From contig DKLU01000284.1 of NCBI GenBank assembly GCA_002455915.1, forward strand, positions 1-10,973: 10,973 nucleotides of DNA. The letters are read 5' to 3'. Under the pieces are notes generated by a model. It ran no database searches and had not been told where the DNA came from. It saw nothing but the letters and a program-made list of their open reading frames with translations. Shown one piece after another: positions 5,546-10,973 of the stretch (the stretch's first letter is position 1; every line of letters begins with the position of its first letter). Source of the DNA: Chryseobacterium sp. UBA6632 (GTDB taxonomy: Bacteria; Bacteroidota; Bacteroidia; Flavobacteriales; Weeksellaceae). The translations under genes were made by a program, and so were the position numbers.

Positions 5546-5941
5546 TACGATTTTATAATATCCTTTTTCGTCTGTTACGTCAATGCCCACGCCGGTAAAT
5601 GTCAGTTTATTAATCTGGTAGCCGTCACAACCGCCTTTAAATTCAGAAGATTGAATTGAGAAATTAAAATTTTTAACGTTAGAATGAAAAGTATAGTTTT
5701 TTGTTCCGTTATAAGCACCTACATTTTCTAAAACAACTTTATCATCCGATGTTTTTGTCAATTGTATTCCCGATTGATTTTCTTCGGTGGCGGAAAATGT
5801 GGTAAGCGTCCCATTGGTAATTAAGTTTTCATCATTGGCATTCACGAATTCAAAAATGATGGGAAATGGAGCATTGTAGCAATCTTCACCACAAGAGGTG
5901 AAAAGAAAAGTGATGATGAAAAAGAGGAATATTTTTTTCAT
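5537..5941 (-). CDS. small lipoprotein of unknown function
   Basis: 134 residues from the ATG at 5941. An ATG at 5959 is in frame but would overlap the preceding gene by 14 bases and add six residues before a signal that is already complete; the start at 5941 lies 4 bases after the preceding stop codon and begins with Met-Lys-Lys, as other lipoproteins here do. The signal ends with the lipobox FTSC, Cys17 being lipidated, followed by Gly-Glu-Asp, which fits surface export in this phylum (inference). Cys21 and Cys105 could pair. The mature part is rich in Thr, Asn, Phe and Val with alternating patterns that suggest a beta-sandwich. No family recognised. The tight spacing makes it the operon partner of the PH-like/HEAT membrane protein. 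Confidence 0.8.
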   Translation of the reverse strand: MKKIFLFFIITFLFTSCGEDCYNAPFPIIFEFVNANDENLITNGTLTTFSATEENQSGIQLTKTSDDKVVLENVGAYNGTKNYTFHSNVKNFNFSIQSSEFKGGCDGYQINKLTFTGVGIDVTDEKGYYKIVLE

Positions 5942-5945
5942 TAGA

Positions 5946-7262
5946 TTAATTAATTTCATATTGATTATTTACTTTGGCTTTTATTTTATCTTGAAAAGGA
6001 ATAGCAATTTCATCATTATTAAATAGTCTGTAAGAAGAGAGAATATCGTGGGCACACCATCTGATTTTCCAGTTTTCATCTTTGGTCATTTTTACCATTT
6101 TTTGAATGACGCTGTTACTTCTGTTAATATCTTTTTCGCTTAACCAAAAATCAATAAATATAAGGGCTTTTAGCCTTATCTTATCGTTTGAATGACTAAG
6201 TTTATGATATAAAAAATCAACAACTTTTTTTGAATTGGGTGAATATTCAACGTCGCAGAAAATTTCGTCAAGAATATCAAATATTTTATCAGAATCAGAA
6301 TTTTTTTCAGCAATTTTAAAAATTCTTATGAACTCATCGGAAAGAAAATAAATCCAATTTTCAGAGTCTTCAGACAAAGCGTAATAAATAGATTCTAAAT
6401 TACTTTCTTCAACTTCTGAGATGCTTTCACAGTATTTTTTTAATTCCTCTGGATTATTTTTAGCAAGAAGCTGTATGTTTTGAATGTTTTTACTAAGTTG
6501 CTTTTCTTCCAAAGAAAATAAATCGCTAAACTTCAAAATATTTTCAAAAAATGAGAAATCAGATTTTATTTCTTGGTTGAGATGATTTCCAAAATTATTT
6601 TTATTCAACCTGTTTCTATACAATTTGAGATATTGTACAATGAAATAATCCGGAGTGTCTAAATCATCAATTTTAAATTTAATTGTCTTGCTTTTATAAT
6701 TAAAAGATAAATATTTTACAACATATTTAGATTGCGAATGTCCTGAAGATTCTTCTGTGGTAATTATTTTTTCATTTTTAATCTCACTCCACATCATTTT
6801 TTCAGAATGTAATGTGATTCCGGTTTCATTGATAATCAAGATTTCTTTATGATTGAATTTTATAAGTGTTTTTAAAAGTTTAATGAGATAATAAATTGCT
6901 AGATATAAACCTATTGCAACAAACAGATAATCTCTTCTTTCATATTTTTTGTAATCCAATCCCACTAGGCTGATGAGATAAGCTCCCATTATTATTAATA
7001 TAAAATATCCCAGTGAATGTCTGATTAATAATAATTTAGAATGATAAATTATAACTCCGGAGGAACTGGAATTCAGCTTTATCAAAACATTTTTGTTCTT
7101 GTTGTATAAATATTCTGAGATGGCAAACAGTACAAAAATGAGGAAACCTATCGCAAGTATAATAGTGAAAGTAGGCTGATGATTAATAAAATAAGCAGCA
7201 AGCCCCAGACAAATAATAGCGAATAGAGAAAACAAAAAAGTACTTATGTTTTGCTTTATCAT
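5946..7262 (-). CDS. membrane protein with PH-like domain and C-terminal HEAT-like repeats
   Basis: 438 residues. Hydrophobic segments at about 5-26, 31-52, 84-101 and 110-134 predict four membrane passes. The stretch 138-215 (EILIINETGITLHSEKMMWS at 140-159, then IKFKIDDLDTP and an amphipathic end) has the strand order and Trp-Ser-Glu-Ile turn of bacterial PH-like domains found after membrane segments. Residues 220-340 are helical, acidic and of no known type. Residues 345-412 look like two HEAT-type helical pairs: VVDFLYHKLSHSNDKIRLKA, then IQKMVKMTKDENWKIRWCAH, each with the Asp/Asn-x-x-hydrophobic-Arg turn. Such repeats usually bind protein. The large soluble part should be cytoplasmic. 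The gene leads a two-gene unit with the lipoprotein gene 4 bases behind. Function unknown; only a poor promoter match (TATCTTCG at 7288-7281) is seen. Confidence 0.8.
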   Translation of the reverse strand: MIKQNISTFLFSLFAIICLGLAAYFINHQPTFTIILAIGFLIFVLFAISEYLYNKNKNVLIKLNSSSSGVIIYHSKLLLIRHSLGYFILIIMGAYLISLVGLDYKKYERRDYLFVAIGLYLAIYYLIKLLKTLIKFNHKEILIINETGITLHSEKMMWSEIKNEKIITTEESSGHSQSKYVVKYLSFNYKSKTIKFKIDDLDTPDYFIVQYLKLYRNRLNKNNFGNHLNQEIKSDFSFFENILKFSDLFSLEEKQLSKNIQNIQLLAKNNPEELKKYCESISEVEESNLESIYYALSEDSENWIYFLSDEFIRIFKIAEKNSDSDKIFDILDEIFCDVEYSPNSKKVVDFLYHKLSHSNDKIRLKALIFIDFWLSEKDINRSNSVIQKMVKMTKDENWKIRWCAHDILSSYRLFNNDEIAIPFQDKIKAKVNNQYEIN

Positions 7263-7410
7263 AGTTATTAAAAATTTTAACGAAGATACATTTTAAACTC
7301 AACTATAAAAAAGAGTGCGAAAAAATTATATATCAATATGTCGAATATCAAAATGTTAATGTTTTAAGGTAAAACTTACAAATTTTAATTATTTTTAAAC
7401 TAAAGTTCAT

Positions 7411-7440
7411 TTGAATTCAAAACAAAATCTCCTACATTTG
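7411..7440 (+). promoter_or_regulatory. Bacteroidota promoter of ppc, implying a leaderless mRNA
   Basis: TTG (7411-7413), 19 bases, then TACATTTG (7433-7440): both elements match the phylum consensus completely. Only four bases separate the motif from the ATG at 7445, so transcription would begin about at the start codon itself. Confidence 0.8.
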
Positions 7441-7444
7441 TTAT

Positions 7445-9979
7445 ATGATACACGACCAACGCGCAGAAAAATTCAGGCAGATTGTGGAAAATAAGTTCCA
7501 GATCTATAATTCATTATTTATGAGCCTGCCTTATGATAAAATGACGAATATCGGGATGCTTCTCCCGTTTCTTTGTGAGGAAAGTAAACTCGGCTACGAA
7601 GCCGGAAAAACGCCCGAAGAAATTGTAGAAGAATTCTTTAAAAACCATACCGATTTACAGACCGAAGAGCAGAAGCTAGAACTGCTTTTTAAAATTATAC
7701 AATATATTGAAAGACAGGTGGTTCTGTTTGATAGTATTGAAGATGCCGCTTTCCCGAATCTCCACTCTGAAAGTGATAACGGAACGGTGACCAATCTTTT
7801 CGAACGTTCACATCAGGATCATAAACTGGAGAAAGTGCGTGAAAAACTAAAAGATTTTGCCATCAAAATTGTTTTCACTGCTCACCCGACGCAGTTTTAT
7901 CCAAATTCTGTACAAAGAATTCTTCATGATCTGAGAAAGGCGATCACGACAGATTCTATCACCAATATCGATATGCTTTTGCAGCAATTGGGGAAAACAC
8001 CGTTTGTGAACAAAGAAAAACCTACTCCGATTGATGAGGCGTTAAGCATTATCTATTATTTGAGATACGTGTATTACGACACGATTGGCGAATTGTTTAC
8101 CAAAATAAAAACAACATTCGGAAGCGATCATTTTCATCTGCATGAAGATGTGATTCAGTTGGGGTTTTGGCCGGGAGGTGACCGCGACGGAAATCCTTTT
8201 GTGACGGCAGATGTTACGAAAAGAGTAGCCGAAGAGCTACATTCCGCGATTTTAAAAGCCTATTATAATAACCTGAAAACAGTCAGAAGAAGATTAAGCT
8301 TCAGGGGAGTTTCAGATGTTCTAAAAAAACTGAGCGATGAATTGTATGGTGCCATTTTCAGAAATGAAAAGATCACCGCAGAAGATATTATCAAAAGAAT
8401 TGATGAAGCCGAAAAGATTTTGTTGGAAGAGCACAATTCTTTATTTATTGATTCCTTGGTTAATTTCAGAGATCGTGTGAAGATTTTTGGAACGCACTTT
8501 GCGACATTAGATGTTCGTCAGGACAGCAGAATTCATCAGAAAGTGATTGATAATGTTTTTGCCAAAATTAACGGAACTGCTGATGCAACCTATGAGGAAA
8601 AATTTAATCAGTTAATTCAAATCTCGGAAAAAGTGAATCCTGATGATTTTGAAGATATTGTAAAAGATACATTGTTAACGGTTTCTCAAATCACCGAAAT
8701 CCAGCAATTGAATGGCTTGAGAGGAATGAACCGTTATATTATTTCTAATTCTGATGCGGTGAAAGACGTGATGAATGTGTATGCATTTTTCAAGGTTTGC
8801 GGCTATCAGGATGAAGAAATTAATATGGATATTGTTCCGCTTTTCGAAACGATGGAAGGTCTTGCCAATGCTGAAAATGTGATGAATGAACTGTATCAGA
8901 ATCCGGTTTACAAAAAACATCTGGCGAAAAGAGGAAATCAGCAGACCATAATGTTAGGTTTCTCAGACGGAACAAAAGACGGAGGTTATCTGAAAGCAAA
9001 CTGGGAAATTTATAAAGCGAAGGAAGTATTGACCCAACTTTCCGAACAAAACGGAATTAAAGTCGTATTCTTCGACGGTAGAGGCGGACCTCCCGCTAGA
9101 GGTGGTGGCAAAACCCACGATTTCTATGCTTCTCAGGGTAAAACAATTGCCAATAATAAAATTGAATTAACCATTCAAGGGCAAACGATCACCAGTATTT
9201 TCGGAAATAAAGAACAGGCAAAATATAACTTCGAGCAGTTGTTGACCGCCGGAGTGGAAAATGATGTTTTCAAAAATGCAAAGAAAGATTTAACAGAAAA
9301 AGAAAGAGCGCTAATCATTGAATTGGCAGAGATCAGTTATAAAAAATATTCGGATTTAAAGGCGCATCCGATGTTTGTTCCTTATTTGCAGGAAATGAGT
9401 ACGCTGGAATATTACGGAAAAACAAATATCGGCAGCCGACCTTCGAAACGTGGTGGCGACAGCGAGTTGAAATTTGAAGATTTAAGGGCAATTCCGTTTG
9501 TGGGATCTTGGTCACAGCTGAAGCAGAACGTTCCAGGATTCTTCGGTTTCGGATTTGCCATGCAGCAGTTAAAAGAGCAGGGAAGATTTGATGAAGTGAG
9601 AGAACTATATAAAGGTTCGGACTTCTTTAAAACATTAGTTCTGAACTCTATGATGAGTATGAATAAAACGTACTTTCCGTTGACGTATTATATTAAAAAT
9701 AACCCGAAATTCGGTGCTTTCTGGAATGTTTTATTTGATGAATATACGCTTTCAAAGAATATTATGCTTGAATTGACAGGCTTTAAAATGCTTCAGGAAG
9801 AAGATCCGCTTTCCAGAAAATCAGTGAAAATCCGTGAGAGAATTGTATTGCCATTGTTAAGTATTCAGCAATATGCTTTAATGAAAATTCAGAAAGGCGA
9901 AGGTGATCTGGAAGCATATGGAAAATTAGTAACGCGATCGTTGTTTGGAAATATTAATGCGAGCAGGAATTCGGCTTAA
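7445..9979 (+). CDS. ppc: phosphoenolpyruvate carboxylase
   Basis: 844 residues, slightly shorter than the 883 of E. coli. The enzyme adds bicarbonate to phosphoenolpyruvate to give oxaloacetate, replenishing the citric acid cycle; it acts in the cytosol. Signature motifs appear in order: FTAHPTQ (144-150) with catalytic His147, GGDRDGNP (244-251), LDVRQDS (355-361), GFSDGTKDGG (505-514) with Lys511, FFDGRGG (542-548) with Arg546, then ARGGG with Arg552, and IGSRPSKR (662-669). Three positions differ from the textbook form: Gln150 for Glu in TAHPTE, Asp544 for His in FHGRGG, and a C-terminus of RNSA rather than RNTG or QNTG. From memory these are typical of the Bacteroidota branch, so I expect an active enzyme. 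Asn842 of the C-terminal motif, which in E. coli helps bind the inhibitor aspartate, is kept. It starts almost at its own promoter and is followed after 9 bases by a lipoprotein gene. Confidence 0.97.
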   Translation: MIHDQRAEKFRQIVENKFQIYNSLFMSLPYDKMTNIGMLLPFLCEESKLGYEAGKTPEEIVEEFFKNHTDLQTEEQKLELLFKIIQYIERQVVLFDSIEDAAFPNLHSESDNGTVTNLFERSHQDHKLEKVREKLKDFAIKIVFTAHPTQFYPNSVQRILHDLRKAITTDSITNIDMLLQQLGKTPFVNKEKPTPIDEALSIIYYLRYVYYDTIGELFTKIKTTFGSDHFHLHEDVIQLGFWPGGDRDGNPFVTADVTKRVAEELHSAILKAYYNNLKTVRRRLSFRGVSDVLKKLSDELYGAIFRNEKITAEDIIKRIDEAEKILLEEHNSLFIDSLVNFRDRVKIFGTHFATLDVRQDSRIHQKVIDNVFAKINGTADATYEEKFNQLIQISEKVNPDDFEDIVKDTLLTVSQITEIQQLNGLRGMNRYIISNSDAVKDVMNVYAFFKVCGYQDEEINMDIVPLFETMEGLANAENVMNELYQNPVYKKHLAKRGNQQTIMLGFSDGTKDGGYLKANWEIYKAKEVLTQLSEQNGIKVVFFDGRGGPPARGGGKTHDFYASQGKTIANNKIELTIQGQTITSIFGNKEQAKYNFEQLLTAGVENDVFKNAKKDLTEKERALIIELAEISYKKYSDLKAHPMFVPYLQEMSTLEYYGKTNIGSRPSKRGGDSELKFEDLRAIPFVGSWSQLKQNVPGFFGFGFAMQQLKEQGRFDEVRELYKGSDFFKTLVLNSMMSMNKTYFPLTYYIKNNPKFGAFWNVLFDEYTLSKNIMLELTGFKMLQEEDPLSRKSVKIRERIVLPLLSIQQYALMKIQKGEGDLEAYGKLVTRSLFGNINASRNSA

Positions 9980-9988
9980 TAGTTATAT

Positions 9989-10738
9989 ATGAGAAACTTA
10001 TTGTATTTACCATTTGTGGCGGCTGGATTATTTTTATCAGTTGCCTGTAAAGATTCAAAGGAAAATAAACTGCCTTCTTCGGCAAAAAACGAAGCTTTGT
10101 CTTTAGAGAAGGTAATAGAAAATCATGTTGAAACAGTAAAAACAAATAAGGAGCCCAATAGTTTTATTCCGAAAGGCTTTGTTCTCTTTGAAAAAGTGAA
10201 CGGTGATCTCAATAACGACGGACTTGAAGACTGTATTTTAATCATCAAAGGAACAGAAAAAAGCGAAATTATTCAAGATGAATATCGTGGAAAATTAGAT
10301 AGAAACCGCAGAGGAATTATCGTTCTTTTGAAAACAAAAAATGGAGATTATCAGTTGGTTACTGAAAATGACAAATGCTTTTCATCCGAAAATGAAGAGG
10401 GCGGTGCTTACTATGCTCCAGAATTAATGGTATATGTTGAAAAAGGAAATTTATTTGTTCATTATGCGCACGGAAGATATGGTTATTGGAAGTATACTTT
10501 TAGATTAAAAGCTTCCGATTTTCAGCTGATAGGCTATGACGCAAGTAATGATAACGGCCCTGTGGTGAATAATGAAACAAGTATTAATTTTTTAACTGGA
10601 AAAAAGCAGGATAAAGTGAATACAGATCCCAATGCTGAAAGTGGTGAAGAGGTTTTTGAAGAAACATGGAGCAAAATTCCAGCTCAAAAACCTATTATGC
10701 TATCAGAAATTAAAGATTTTGATAATTTAGAGTTTTAA
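9989..10738 (+). CDS. lipoprotein with an EF-hand-like calcium motif, unknown function
   Basis: 249 residues. The signal sequence ends in the lipobox SVAC, Cys20 being lipidated, followed by Lys-Asp-Ser-Lys-Glu, a pattern compatible with outer-membrane surface export in Flavobacteriia (inference). Residues 73-81 (GDLNNDGLED from 72) give Asp73, Asn75, Asp77 and Asp81, the DxNxDGxxD loop of dockerin- and FG-GAP-type calcium sites. An aromatic stretch (Tyr159 to Tyr169, with HGRYGYWKY) follows in the centre. Remaining cysteines are Cys82 and Cys130. I recognise no enzyme family. The gene begins 9 bases after the ppc stop codon with no terminator or promoter between, so it is probably cotranscribed with ppc, although a functional link between cytosolic carboxylation and a surface lipoprotein is not evident. 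A terminator follows 17 bases after the stop. Confidence 0.85.
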   Translation: MRNLLYLPFVAAGLFLSVACKDSKENKLPSSAKNEALSLEKVIENHVETVKTNKEPNSFIPKGFVLFEKVNGDLNNDGLEDCILIIKGTEKSEIIQDEYRGKLDRNRRGIIVLLKTKNGDYQLVTENDKCFSSENEEGGAYYAPELMVYVEKGNLFVHYAHGRYGYWKYTFRLKASDFQLIGYDASNDNGPVVNNETSINFLTGKKQDKVNTDPNAESGEEVFEETWSKIPAQKPIMLSEIKDFDNLEF

Positions 10739-10755
10739 AAATATTTATAGAATAG

Positions 10756-10782
10756 AAAACCTCTCAATTCCGAGAGGTTTTT
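10756..10782. terminator. bidirectional rho-independent terminator
   Basis: AAAACCTCTC (10756-10765) pairs perfectly with GAGAGGTTTT (10772-10781) around the loop AATTCC. A T-run ends the plus-strand arm and an equivalent run appears on the minus strand. It lies between convergent genes and should terminate both the ppc-lipoprotein transcript and the T9SS substrate gene. Confidence 0.9.
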
Positions 10783-10786
10783 CAAT

Positions 10787-10973
10787 TTATTCCTTGATAA
10801 ATTTTTCATAATACATTTTCTCTTTGGTCTGAACTTTCAAATAATAGACTCCATTTTGGAAATAATCTATCTTAACAGATTTTTCATCTTTACTTTTCAG
10901 AATAAACCTTCCAAGATTATCATAAATTTCAAGGGAAATAATATCATTTTCGGAAGCGATATTTAAAATATTT
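10787..10973 (-). CDS. C-terminal end of a T9SS-secreted protein (type A sorting domain), partial
   Basis: An open frame enters from the right edge on the minus strand and ends with TAA at 10789-10787, leaving 61 readable residues. They match the end of a type IX secretion type A C-terminal sorting domain: a beta-strand ending in ISLEIYDNLGRFIL, then a short charged linker, VKIDYFQNGVYYLKV, and the terminal KFIKE. The conserved IYdxLGr and NGvYylkv elements and the final Lys-Phe-Ile-Lys are all present. The full protein would cross the inner membrane by Sec, then the outer membrane through T9SS, with this domain cleaved on the way. The effector part lies outside the window, so its function cannot be told. 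No start codon is in the window; the terminator at 10756-10782 closes the gene. Confidence 0.9.
   Translation of the reverse strand, partial: NILNIASENDIISLEIYDNLGRFILKSKDEKSVKIDYFQNGVYYLKVQTKEKMYYEKFIKE

Noticed and set aside
4241..5659. Plus-strand open frames opposite the XRE, secreted-protein and lipoprotein genes
   Set aside because: All are antisense shadows of genes with recognisable domains or signal peptides; none shows a domain or start signal of its own.
5942..5959. Start of the small lipoprotein gene at the upstream ATG at 5959
   Set aside because: It would overlap the preceding gene and add residues before an already complete signal peptide; the ATG at 5941 gives Met-Lys-Lys and ordinary operon spacing.
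7281..7310. Promoter for the PH-like/HEAT protein gene (TATCTTCG at 7288-7281)
   Set aside because: One mismatch in the -7 element and only TTT in the -33 position; too weak to list as a feature.
8675..8920. Minus-strand open frame inside ppc
   Set aside because: It is antisense to conserved ppc coding sequence and has no independent support.
1..10973. Defence system, prophage, insertion sequence, CRISPR or RNA gene
   Set aside because: No nuclease, integrase, transposase or tail gene, no regularly spaced identical repeats, and no tRNA- or rRNA-like sequence is visible.

Overview
This is an ordinary chromosomal stretch of an AT-rich Bacteroidota genome, most likely a flavobacterium of the Chryseobacterium/Weeksellaceae group. 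The evidence is direct: promoters of the Bacteroidota type (TTG, 19 bp, TAnnTTTG), start codons preceded by A-rich leaders without Shine-Dalgarno sequences, a type IX secretion C-terminal sorting domain at the right edge, a DUF3667 protein, several small lipoproteins with acidic residues after the lipobox cysteine, and a phosphoenolpyruvate carboxylase with motif variants I associate with Bacteroidota. The genus assignment is recollection, not a search result.

Layout: positions 23-7262 are all on the minus strand. In the order of transcription they hold: a membrane protein with PH-like and HEAT-like parts followed after 4 bases by a small lipoprotein (7262-5537); a secreted cysteine-containing protein of unknown function with its own promoter (5502-4891); an XRE regulator fused to a DUF4870-like membrane part (4770-4231); a membrane-anchored protein with two retropepsin-like lobes, preceded by a Pho-box-like array (4143-3214); a two-gene membrane operon (82-residue protein, then DUF3667 protein, 3113-2042) ending in a good terminator; a YqhD-type NADPH-dependent aldehyde reductase (1865-702); and a lipocalin-like lipoprotein (496-23). 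On the plus strand lie ppc (7445-9979) and a lipoprotein 9 bases behind it (9989-10738). A bidirectional terminator separates these from the 3' end of a minus-strand T9SS substrate gene (10787-10973) that runs out of the window.

Two intergenic elements look like dispersed repeats rather than gene parts: a pair of inverted heptad arrays at 601-695 and a long imperfect hairpin at 4832-4881. No intergenic stretch exceeds 300 bases. I see no tRNA, rRNA, CRISPR array, transposase or defence system, and I do not claim a new system. The items that most merit a check are the Pho-box-like array, the two repeats, the ppc promoter placed so close to its ATG that the mRNA is probably leaderless, and the two-lobed aspartic-protease-like protein.

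Functional links: ppc supplies oxaloacetate to central metabolism and YqhD reduces aldehydes. Most other products are envelope proteins (at least three lipoproteins, one secreted protein, five membrane proteins) without known partners, so no pathway can be assembled beyond the small operons.
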